From a virus, in IMG/VR virus record IMGVR_UViG_3300037189_005291, positions 1 through 20,797 of that record: DNA of 20,797 bases. One strand, 5' to 3'. The position numbers were made by a program, and so were the translations under genes. The first letter of the stretch is position 1; the number at the start of each line of letters is the position of its first letter. The notes beneath the pieces are model-generated. The model was given only the letters and a program-made list of their open reading frames with translations. It was not told the DNA's origin and did no database searches. Below, in pieces: positions 1 through 5,529 of the stretch.

Positions 1-435
1 CTTGCAATGCCACGTAAGTATCGTGCAATCAAGAACAATCTTAAGTTCTATGCTGGTACAGATGCATTCCAAGGAATTGTAAAGCATAATGGTACACTTG
101 CAGACGCAGTTGCTGAAGCACTTACAGGACAAATTCCTGGAAGCACTCAGACAAACCGTCAAAACTACCTTGATGGTAATGGTCAGACATTCGGTGGAGC
201 ACGTACAACTCGTGTTCTCGGTGTTGACGTACAAGAAGTTCCTTACTACCCTGCAGGATATGTCGATTTGACATTCCCACAGAACCGTGTATGGGGATTC
301 CAACGTGATATCACTGTAAACCGTTTCTACCAACCAAAGAAGGACACAATCGAATACACAGTATTCGTTCGTTTCGGAATTCAATGGGAAGAACTTGATG
401 CAATCGCTTACGCAGATGCTGCATCAGATTCATAA
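1..435 (+). CDS. Major capsid protein, C-terminal part (5' end outside window)
   Basis: The frame is open from base 1 (codons CTT GCA before the first ATG at 7), so this is most likely the 3' end of a longer gene rather than a 142-residue protein starting at 7. The last ~65 residues have the look of the end of an HK97-fold capsid protein: a Pro/Tyr-containing stretch, then alternating hydrophobic strands (DITVNRFYQP, YTVFVRFGIQW) and a short acidic tail. Position fits: the connector genes follow directly. All nine arginines visible are CGT codons, while the next genes use AGA almost only, which is the usual mark of a very highly expressed virion protein. A hairpin terminator follows 20 bases after the TAA. 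Capsid assignment rests on context plus C-terminal style; I cannot see the N-terminal arm or the E-loop. Confidence 0.75.
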   Translation, partial: LAMPRKYRAIKNNLKFYAGTDAFQGIVKHNGTLADAVAEALTGQIPGSTQTNRQNYLDGNGQTFGGARTTRVLGVDVQEVPYYPAGYVDLTFPQNRVWGFQRDITVNRFYQPKKDTIEYTVFVRFGIQWEELDAIAYADAASDS

Positions 436-453
436 TCTCTAGATTCATAGATT

Positions 454-482
454 AGGGGGGCAGCGTAAAAACTGTCCCCCTT
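454..482 (+). terminator. Hairpin terminator after capsid gene
   Basis: GGGGGGCAG (455-463) pairs with CTGTCCCCC (472-480), a 9-bp stem with one G-U wobble, around the loop CGTAAAAA (464-471). An outer A-U pair is possible. The stem is GC-rich in an AT-rich background. The following bases (TTAGTCATATTCT) are only loosely U-rich, so it may be a partial terminator or an mRNA 3'-end stabiliser. It separates the capsid gene from the connector genes. Confidence 0.6.
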
Positions 483-492
483 AGTCATATTC

Positions 493-501
493 TGATATAA
501 T
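493..501 (+). promoter_or_regulatory. Extended -10 promoter P1 (TGATATAAT)
   Basis: TG-A-TATAAT is a perfect extended -10 element directly downstream of the capsid terminator hairpin. The expected start is near base 508, giving a very short leader that begins at the GGAGG (508-512) of the next gene (GTG at 519). No TTGACA-like -35 is visible at the right distance. Five further intergenic gaps carry the same type of element. Confidence 0.6.
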
Positions 502-518
502 AGCAGTGGAGGATAACC

Positions 519-854
519 GTGTCATTAGCAACAGATTTAAGCAAGAAGACTGTATTTGAGTTAAAGTCGTATGCCAAAAAGAATAATATAGACTTGTATG
601 GTGTATCTACCAAGGCTGAAATTTTAGAAGTAATACTTTGCTTTGTTCCAAAAGAAACAAATATAGACCAAAAAGTAGAAGACCCAGCAGAAACAGTTGC
701 AGTATTTGCTACACACAGTTTAAGATCTTCTGAACTAGGAGAACTGACCAAGGGCTATAATATTGTCACAAAAGAAAAGGCAAAGGTTTGGCTAAAACAC
801 AAGGCAGTAAGATCAGCGACACCTGAAGAGGTAGCAAGGGAGTATCGTAAATAA
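519..854 (+). CDS. Small Rho-N/SAP-like virion or connector-region protein
   Basis: 111 residues, GTG start with GGAGG six bases upstream. Residues ~10-41 form a helix-turn-helix-like stretch (VFELKSYAKKNNIDLYG then STKAEILEVIL) of the Rho N-terminal/SAP type, often linked to nucleic-acid binding. After a low-complexity acidic linker (~43-59), residues 60-111 form a second small domain with KGYNIVTKEKAKVWL and ATPEEVAREY. I know this kind of C-terminal domain only as a conserved unassigned phage protein found next to capsid genes. It could be a minor capsid or connector accessory protein. Stop TAA overlaps the next ATG (TAATG), so translation is probably coupled to the adaptor gene. Function unproven. 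Confidence 0.7.
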   Translation: MSLATDLSKKTVFELKSYAKKNNIDLYGVSTKAEILEVILCFVPKETNIDQKVEDPAETVAVFATHSLRSSELGELTKGYNIVTKEKAKVWLKHKAVRSATPEEVAREYRK

Positions 855-1756
855 TGGAAGTTTTTAGATTACCACCATTTCCAATAGTAACAACCTGGGA
901 TGTCCCAGAGGCTAATGCTGAATATTCAATATATATAGAAGATCTAGTTGACCACTCATTTGAAAATATTTCAGTAACTTCAGATGCAAATTCCCAAATA
1001 ACATATACGGTCCCAAGATCTAACACACAGTTTGATAGAACATTTTTATTTAGAGTCATAGATGCTGATGAAGAAGTTGTCGTTGATAGTAACCTTGACA
1101 TATTAAGACCATATGTAGATCCAGCCAGTTTATCAACAACTGCTTCAGAATATCAAGAATATAAAATGCTTGAGTTGGCTGCAAGATCAATTATTGATAG
1201 CATTGTTGATGGAGGCTTTTATGATAACAAGCATATCCTACAGACAATCGGAATGGGAACTGACTATTTTCCAGTTTGGGAAGATGTAAACAGAGTTCTT
1301 AAAGTTTATGAAAACAACGTATTAGTGTATGACATTGATGCAGAATCAAATGAGTATACCTATGTTGTTACTTTGGATAATTCTGCAATACAAAGAGTGG
1401 AAACTAATCTTTATAATAGATCAGAATCAAGACCAATAACTATACCTGTATCAGTTGGTAACTTAGCATTTTATGGTTATGCTGGCGTAGCATTTCCACA
1501 GGGATATGACTATACATTTATTCTGGATACTGGATATAAAGCAATTCCAGCAGACATTGAGTATGCGACAAAATTATTAATAGAAGATTTAAAATGTGGA
1601 AAACTAGATTACTACAAGAGATATGTTACCTCATATTCTACGGACCAGTTTAAAATGCAATTTGACAAGACCATGCTAGATGGCACTGGCAATATGATGG
1701 TTGATAAAATTCTTAGCAAATATCTAAAGCAGATAACGAGAATTGGTATTCTATAG
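854..1756 (+). CDS. Head-tail adaptor (connector) with N-terminal Ig-like domain
   Basis: 300 residues. The C-terminal ~80 residues (AIPADIEYATKLLIEDLKCG, then KLDYYKRYVTSY) have the helical pattern of HK97-gp6/SPP1-gp15-like adaptors, the ring that docks under the portal. Family members are usually only 100-200 residues. Here residues ~5-92 add a beta-rich segment with an Ig/FN3-like alternation (TTWDVPEANAEYSIYIEDL, then FLFRVIDADEEVVVD), and a middle part (~93-215) carries more strands. It starts at an ATG overlapping the previous stop, with GGGAG at 838-842 upstream. All arginines are AGA, typical of the low-copy proteins in this region. The adaptor role is inferred from order (capsid side, before closure and completion genes) and C-terminal pattern. 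Confidence 0.65.
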   Translation: MEVFRLPPFPIVTTWDVPEANAEYSIYIEDLVDHSFENISVTSDANSQITYTVPRSNTQFDRTFLFRVIDADEEVVVDSNLDILRPYVDPASLSTTASEYQEYKMLELAARSIIDSIVDGGFYDNKHILQTIGMGTDYFPVWEDVNRVLKVYENNVLVYDIDAESNEYTYVVTLDNSAIQRVETNLYNRSESRPITIPVSVGNLAFYGYAGVAFPQGYDYTFILDTGYKAIPADIEYATKLLIEDLKCGKLDYYKRYVTSYSTDQFKMQFDKTMLDGTGNMMVDKILSKYLKQITRIGIL

Positions 1757-2205
1757 TGGAATGTCTAGATAAAACTGATTTCATTTTTCCAATGAAGGCA
1801 GATGTATACTATCCAATTATTAGCCAAAGCGAATATGGGCAGGCAAAAAAAGAATGGCGATATGATAGAACGATAGTTTGCAATGCTACTCCAGTTGGAT
1901 CAATGAGTCAGGAAGATCTAAAGCCTGCTACATTTTTGCAGTTTGAAAATAAGTTAGTTACAAGAATAAAAGAAGATATTAGAATATCAAGTGAAAATGG
2001 CAGTAACGCTATGTCAAACATACTTGTAACAAATATTAGATCTGCCTCTGACAATATCATTTATTTAGAAACTGCAGGAAGCCGTGCTGGTAAAGGAACT
2101 ATTTATGAGGTTGGAACTCTTGAGCCATTTATAAATCCATTTGGATCAATAGAATATTTTAAGGTTTTATTGCGTAGAGCAGAAAACCAAACAGTAGGTG
2201 ACTAA
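1756..2205 (+). CDS. Head closure (stopper) protein
   Basis: 149 residues. The N-terminal pattern ADVYYPIISQSEYGQAKKEW followed by a cysteine-containing strand is typical of siphovirus head-closure/stopper proteins, which seal the connector after packaging and receive the tail. Place in the order (adaptor, then closure, then completion, then tail terminator) matches. The start used is GTG 1756, whose G is shared with the TAG stop of the adaptor gene, suggesting termination-reinitiation; no good Shine-Dalgarno precedes it. ATG 1792 (in frame, 12 codons later) is an alternative that would begin just before the conserved YYP segment. Stop TAA overlaps the next ATG. Confidence 0.65.
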   Translation: MECLDKTDFIFPMKADVYYPIISQSEYGQAKKEWRYDRTIVCNATPVGSMSQEDLKPATFLQFENKLVTRIKEDIRISSENGSNAMSNILVTNIRSASDNIIYLETAGSRAGKGTIYEVGTLEPFINPFGSIEYFKVLLRRAENQTVGD

Positions 2206-2882
2206 TGAGAGTAAGTCTGGATAGTAGAAGTTTAGAAAAGCAATTAGTTAATATTGTTGAATACTCTTTTGGATTTTTAGATGGAGTAGAAAATGGCAAG
2301 TCTCAGTTTTTAAATAATTTAGCAAAATCAAGCATAGAAGTTTTAGCAAACTATATAGATATATCTGCAAGAGGAAACCCAAAAGCATTACACCATATAT
2401 ATGAATGGTATCAGGTTGGCAGTCCAGGGGCAAGACTTTTTGATTTAACCTATACAGTTAACTCTTCAAAAATATCTATTAACTCATCTTTTAAACAATC
2501 AAAGAGTTTAAGCCAAAATTCTAATGAGCCATTTTATGAGAAAGCAAAAATAATGGAAGCAGGATCCCAAATAAGAATTCATCCAAAACCAGGATCTGCA
2601 CTAAAGTTTAATATCGATGGAGAAACTATATTTACCAAAAAGGCAGTTACGATTCCCAATCCAGGAGGCACTGAAGTCAAAGGATCTTTTGAAAGAGTCA
2701 TGGATGAGTTTATGAATAACTATTTTAAGCAATCATTTTTAAAAGCAAGTGGTTTATTTGATTATCTAGAAAACCCTAAGATATATAAGCAAAACCTAAA
2801 GGCTGGATCTAGAGGTGGAAAAGGTGTTGGTTTGAGCACGGGATATAAATGGATTATTAATGCAAAGATTGGTGTAGAATAG
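2205..2882 (+). CDS. Tail completion protein, HK97-gp10-like
   Basis: 225 residues. The segment with LHHIYEWYQVGSPGARLFDL (~residues 62-81) and the following beta strands resemble HK97-gp10-type tail completion (neck) proteins. The C-terminal third is helical and Lys/Gly-rich (KAGSRGGKGVG), which could be a flexible or DNA-facing tail. AGGTGA at 2196-2201 lies close to the ATG, which overlaps the previous TAA. It sits between the closure and tail terminator genes, which is the standard slot. It is somewhat longer than many family members (100-160). Assignment by pattern and position, not by alignment. Confidence 0.6.
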   Translation: MRVSLDSRSLEKQLVNIVEYSFGFLDGVENGKSQFLNNLAKSSIEVLANYIDISARGNPKALHHIYEWYQVGSPGARLFDLTYTVNSSKISINSSFKQSKSLSQNSNEPFYEKAKIMEAGSQIRIHPKPGSALKFNIDGETIFTKKAVTIPNPGGTEVKGSFERVMDEFMNNYFKQSFLKASGLFDYLENPKIYKQNLKAGSRGGKGVGLSTGYKWIINAKIGVE

Positions 2883-2886
2883 TCTT

Positions 2887-3441
2887 ATGGTATTAAGTAT
2901 TACAGAAGAGACAGCGTTCCCCCCAACGTTCTTAAATGCATACATTTTTAATGAACTCAAAGAGTTTGGGCTTATGTCATCCAATTCTCCATTAATGCCA
3001 ATCCTCCCATCTACTGGCCCAATTAATATTGAAGATATATATAATGATGAGGTTTATATAAGACAAGAAACTGACTCAGTTGTTATAATGTATGATAGGC
3101 TTATTAGATTAAGACCAAATGCTTTCTATAGGCACAAGCGAGAGCAACTTATTTATTTCTTGTATTCGACTAACATGGACACTTTATACGGGGCATTGAG
3201 AGTGATCTCAGACTGCCTAGATAGAGAAGATGCAGCAGCAGAAGATTTAAACAAGTGGCTAGGGGCAAACCAGGATAAGGTTCCCCCACTAAATGTCAAA
3301 TTTCATAATTTAAAGGTTTTTCAGGCAGATGAGAGCAGAGACGTTGCTGAACTGGCTTCCGCTAGAACTGTTTTTGTTAATAAGATAATCATAGAGTACG
3401 ACTACCACTCAACAGACACAGCCACCAGCCGCTATAAGTAA
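2887..3441 (+). CDS. Tail terminator protein
   Basis: 184 residues, directly before the tail tube gene, which is the usual position of the tail terminator that caps the tail tube and joins it to the neck. Sequence shows an N-terminal helix (LNAYIFNELKEFGL), strands VYIRQETDSVVIMYDRLIRL, a helix with YFLYSTNMDTLYGALRVISDC, and a last strand TVFVNKIIIEYDYH, an alpha/beta arrangement compatible with lambda-gpU/gp17-like terminators. The Shine-Dalgarno is weak; with only four bases after the previous TAG, coupling is likely. Assignment is mainly by synteny. Confidence 0.6.
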   Translation: MVLSITEETAFPPTFLNAYIFNELKEFGLMSSNSPLMPILPSTGPINIEDIYNDEVYIRQETDSVVIMYDRLIRLRPNAFYRHKREQLIYFLYSTNMDTLYGALRVISDCLDREDAAAEDLNKWLGANQDKVPPLNVKFHNLKVFQADESRDVAELASARTVFVNKIIIEYDYHSTDTATSRYK

Positions 3442-3447
3442 AAAGGC

Positions 3448-3456
3448 TGTTATAAT
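3448..3456 (+). promoter_or_regulatory. Extended -10 promoter P2 (TGTTATAAT) of tail tube gene
   Basis: TG-T-TATAAT begins seven bases after the TAA of the tail terminator gene. The expected start is about 3462-3464, giving a ~44-base leader before the tail tube ATG at 3507, the longest leader of the six promoters here. No -35 box is recognisable. Together with the terminator at 4166-4201 it makes the tail tube gene a separate transcription unit. Confidence 0.6.
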
Positions 3457-3461
3457 TATTG

Positions 3462-3500
3462 ATGAGGAAACAACGCCAAATTTCAAAGAAAAAGAGGTGA
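3462..3500 (+). CDS. Possible 12-codon basic leader peptide
   Basis: A tiny frame in the leader of the tail tube mRNA: ATG 3462, product MRKQRQISKKKR, TGA 3498-3500. Seven of twelve residues are basic. Its ATG falls at the predicted transcription start of promoter P2, so it could be read as a leaderless frame. Its stop codon lies inside the Shine-Dalgarno AGAGGTGA (3493-3500) of the tail tube gene, six bases before that ATG. This could be chance; there is no proof it is translated. Confidence 0.2.
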   Translation: MRKQRQISKKKR

Positions 3501-3506
3501 CATAAT

Positions 3507-4145
3507 ATGGCATATACACGTGGAACGTCTACCAACATTATTGTTGGTGCAGCAGCACTTTTTGTTGCAGACACAACCTTAACTCCAAATACATTGGAGT
3601 CTTTTGTAGCAGATGAGTCATTCAGAGATACTCTTTCTGATAACACTGCAGAATATACAAACGTAGGTTACACCATGAACGGTCTTGAATTGCAGTTCCA
3701 ACCAGACTTCGGCGAAGTCCAGGTAGACCAAGTTCTTGACGTTGCTAAACTTTATAAGCAAGGCATGCAAGTTAATCTTGCAACTGCTTTTGCTGAAGCC
3801 ACACTAGAGAACCTTCTCCTTTCATTGGCTTATTCCGAATCAAATCTTAATGGAGTAAAGTCAACTGCTAATGGACAAGAACTTAACTTGTCTGCTGGTG
3901 ACATTGGAGAATGTCCTGTAGAACGTGGTATTGTTGCGGTAGGTCCAGGAACTGGTGATTGCGAAGATTCTGCTTTTGTAGAGCGTGTCTATTCAGCATA
4001 CCGTGCTCTGTCTATCCAAAATGTAACAGTATCTGCTAAGCGTGATGCTGCTACAATGTTTGAAGTTACATTCCGCTTGCTACCAGAAGATACTTCTGGA
4101 TCATACGGTAAGATCGTTGATCGTACATGGACTCCAGCATCATAA
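3507..4145 (+). CDS. Major tail tube protein
   Basis: 212 residues with strong AGAGGTGA (3493-3500) six bases before the ATG. Beta-rich with alternating strands, e.g. NIIVGAAALFVAD near the N-terminus, GYTMNGLELQFQPDFGEVQVD in the middle and LSIQNVTVSAK / FEVTFRLLPED near the end, the usual pattern of siphovirus tail tube subunits that stack as hexameric rings. Seven of its eight arginines are CGT/CGC codons, matching the capsid gene and unlike the AGA-using neighbours, which fits a protein made in hundreds of copies per virion. It has its own promoter and a strong terminator. It lies between the tail terminator gene and the chaperone/tape measure block, as expected; the SGNH-like gene is inserted after it. 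Confidence 0.82.
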   Translation: MAYTRGTSTNIIVGAAALFVADTTLTPNTLESFVADESFRDTLSDNTAEYTNVGYTMNGLELQFQPDFGEVQVDQVLDVAKLYKQGMQVNLATAFAEATLENLLLSLAYSESNLNGVKSTANGQELNLSAGDIGECPVERGIVAVGPGTGDCEDSAFVERVYSAYRALSIQNVTVSAKRDAATMFEVTFRLLPEDTSGSYGKIVDRTWTPAS

Positions 4146-4165
4146 TAAATTAATTTATTAGCGAC

Positions 4166-4201
4166 AAGCCCACCAGTAAAATGGTGGGTTTTGTTGTTTT
4201 T
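4166..4201 (+). terminator. Rho-independent terminator after tail tube gene
   Basis: CCCACCA (4169-4175) pairs with TGGTGGG (4182-4188) around the loop GTAAAA; G-U and A-U pairs extend the stem outward (4166-4168 with 4189-4191). It is followed by TTTTGTTGTTTTT (4189-4201), a good U tract. It lies 21 bases after the tail tube stop and is the clearest intrinsic terminator in the window. Confidence 0.85.
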
Positions 4202-4211
4202 ATGATAGAAT
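4198..4211 (+). promoter_or_regulatory. Extended -10 promoter P3 (TGATAGAAT), direct-repeat copy 1
   Basis: TTTTATGATAGAAT contains TG-A-TAGAAT (4203-4211), an extended -10 with one mismatch to TATAAT. It overlaps the end of the terminator U tract. The expected start is near 4218, giving a ~23-base leader with GAAGG (4233-4237) before the SGNH-like gene. The same 14 bases recur at 4777-4790, after that gene. Confidence 0.5.
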
Positions 4212-4240
4212 TATTAAATGGTTTTAAAAAGTGAAGGTAT

Positions 4241-4792
4241 ATGATATATATATTTGGAGATTCACATACAGATAGGCTAGAGGTGAGTAGCCTTCCTAAT
4301 AACAAGATAACATATTGTTCTGAGCAGGGTAAAACTGCCTGGGCTTTTGACTATAGTAAATATGATATTTTGCAAAATTTAAACAGTAGTGATGTAATAA
4401 TACCTTGGCTAGGATATGTTGATATTAAAAATAGACTACCTAAAACTTTAAATACAGATGAATGTGTATTAAGGTATATGAATAAAACTTTTGATTATTT
4501 TCCTAATAATAGAATAATATTTATGGAACCTTTTCCACAGTTTAAGGTCTATATGGGAAAAAACACTGGAGGATATGTACCATATGATGAAAGACTATTG
4601 CAGCATAATATTTTTGTAGAATCTTTGCATAAATACTGTGAAAAGTTTGGTCTAGATAAGCCTGTTCCAATAACTAAAATAATCAACCTAGACGTTAATA
4701 GAATTCAGCATGGGGTAGATGATCATATAGAATTGCACCATTATAGAAGAATATCAAACTATCTAAAACATCAAAGTTTTATGATAGAATAA
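4241..4792 (+). CDS. SGNH/GDSL-like hydrolase, moron-type insertion
   Basis: 183 residues. The protein begins with IFGDSHT: D7-S8 in block I of the SGNH fold, where Ser is the nucleophile. G30 with KTAWAF follows, then a block-III-like LGYVDIKNRL (57-66), in the place where many relatives have a GEID or GxND motif, and a C-terminal DDHIELHHYRRISNYL (160-175) like the catalytic D-x-x-H-L block. Here the usual block V His aligns with Glu164 and two His (166,167) follow, so activity is uncertain. No signal peptide. SGNH enzymes remove acyl or acetyl esters; a role in trimming host surface polysaccharide or in lysogenic conversion is only a guess. The gene is AT-rich with AGA/AGG arginines only, has its own promoter, sits directly after the tail tube terminator, and interrupts the usual tube-chaperone-tape measure order. 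Confidence 0.6.
   Translation: MIYIFGDSHTDRLEVSSLPNNKITYCSEQGKTAWAFDYSKYDILQNLNSSDVIIPWLGYVDIKNRLPKTLNTDECVLRYMNKTFDYFPNNRIIFMEPFPQFKVYMGKNTGGYVPYDERLLQHNIFVESLHKYCEKFGLDKPVPITKIINLDVNRIQHGVDDHIELHHYRRISNYLKHQSFMIE
4777..4790 (+). promoter_or_regulatory. Extended -10 promoter P4 (TGATAGAAT), direct-repeat copy 2
   Basis: TTTTATGATAGAAT, identical to 4198-4211, lies inside the last codons and stop of the SGNH-like gene (encoding FMIE-stop). TG-A-TAGAAT is at 4782-4790, so the expected start is near 4797, only about three bases before the ATG of the long tail chaperone gene (4800). A transcript from here would be nearly leaderless. Confidence 0.45.
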
Positions 4793-4799
4793 AATACCT

Positions 4800-5489
4800 A
4801 TGGCAACTACTATTTATAAAACCCAGACTGCAAAATTGTTTGATGGTACTGAGTTAGAAATAATACCACTTAAGATAAAACATCTTAGAGATTTTATGGT
4901 TGCTTTTGATTCTATAAAAGAAGCCAAAGATGATGAGAGCGCTATAGAGGTTTTAGTAAATTGTGTAAGAATATGCATGAAGCAGTTTTATCCTAAAATA
5001 TCAAATAGCGTAGAGGATGTTGAAGATAATTTTGACTTGCCAAATATATATATTATCCTAGACGCTGCTGCTGGAATTAAGATTAATAAAGTATCTCAGG
5101 AACCAGTAAAAGACCAAGCAGAAAAAAGCGGGGAAACCTGGGAAACCCTAGATCTAGCCAAACTAGAGTCTGAAGTATTTTTATTAGGAATATGGAAAGA
5201 CTATCAAGAACTAGAATTATCACTATCTATGCCAGAACTCATGGCTACATTAGAAATAAGTAGAGAATTAGACTATACAGAAAAAAAGTTTTTAGCAGCA
5301 ATGCAAGGGGTAGATTTGGACACTGAATCTGGCAAAGGTCAGCAGGCCTGGGAAGACATGAAAGCCAGAGTTTTCAGTGGTGGAAAAACAGCAGATGCAA
5401 ATGATGTTTTATCATTACAAGGTCCTAAAGCAAAAAGTTTAGGGTTTGGTATTGGTATGGGTCTTGATTACGAAGACCTAACAAAATAG
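4800..5489 (+). CDS. Tail assembly chaperone, long form (in-frame G+T)
   Basis: 229 residues. Residues 1-98 are a G-type chaperone domain (KLFDGTELEIIPLKI, DLPNIYIILDAAAGI) and are paralogous to the whole next gene. After a charged linker (99-120), residues 121-229 are a T-like domain with WKDYQELELSLSMPELMATL (132-151), KKFLAAMQGVDLD and an end LGFGIGMGLDYE. In lambda and most siphoviruses, G and GT come from one gene by a -1 frameshift and coat the tape measure while the tube polymerises around it. Here G and T are already fused in frame. No Shine-Dalgarno precedes ATG 4800 (AGAATAAAATACCT); the promoter repeat at 4777-4790 could give a nearly leaderless mRNA. All four arginines are AGA, suggesting low expression. 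An A6 run at 5122-5127 lies in the linker. Confidence 0.8.
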   Translation: MATTIYKTQTAKLFDGTELEIIPLKIKHLRDFMVAFDSIKEAKDDESAIEVLVNCVRICMKQFYPKISNSVEDVEDNFDLPNIYIILDAAAGIKINKVSQEPVKDQAEKSGETWETLDLAKLESEVFLLGIWKDYQELELSLSMPELMATLEISRELDYTEKKFLAAMQGVDLDTESGKGQQAWEDMKARVFSGGKTADANDVLSLQGPKAKSLGFGIGMGLDYEDLTK

Positions 5490-5490
5490 T

Positions 5491-5507
5491 GTTTTTATGC
5501 TATAATT
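5491..5507 (+). promoter_or_regulatory. Extended -10 promoter P5 (TGCTATAAT)
   Basis: GTTTTTATGCTATAATT contains a perfect extended -10 (5498-5506). It matches P3 (4196-4212) at 15 of 17 bases. The expected start is near 5513, giving a ~17-base leader carrying AGGAGGT before the short chaperone gene. It begins two bases after the stop of the long chaperone gene. No -35 seen. Confidence 0.65.
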
Positions 5508-5519
5508 GAGACAACCTAT

Positions 5520-5526
5520 AGGAGGT
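5520..5526 (+). promoter_or_regulatory. Strong Shine-Dalgarno AGGAGGT fixing start at 5530
   Basis: AGGAGGT lies four bases before ATG 5530. It decides the start of the short chaperone: an in-frame TTG at 5506 would place the Shine-Dalgarno inside the coding region and would also put the start codon within the promoter. The product from 5530 begins MATT, as the paralogue at 4800 does. Confidence 0.85.
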
Positions 5527-5529
5527 AAA

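Noticed and set aside
426-449. Direct repeat AGATTCATA at 426-434 and 441-449 around the capsid stop
   Set aside because: Only nine bases in AT-rich DNA, no link with an insertion boundary; probably chance.
766-1101. Open minus-strand frames opposite the connector, tape measure and hub genes
   Set aside because: They lie fully opposite strongly supported genes, have no Shine-Dalgarno or recognisable protein features, and are expected by chance.
3426-3449. CAGCC...GGCTG hairpin at the end of the tail terminator gene
   Set aside because: Only a 5-bp stem with a 14-base loop, no clear U tract, and it overlaps promoter P2; too weak to call a terminator.
4202-4234. 10-codon frame MIELLNGFKK before the SGNH-like gene
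   Set aside because: Its ATG is inside the promoter element and upstream of the expected transcription start; it also follows a strong terminator.
5506-5529. In-frame TTG start for the short chaperone
   Set aside because: AGGAGGT at 5520-5526 would be inside the gene; ATG 5530 gives the MATT start shared with the paralogue.
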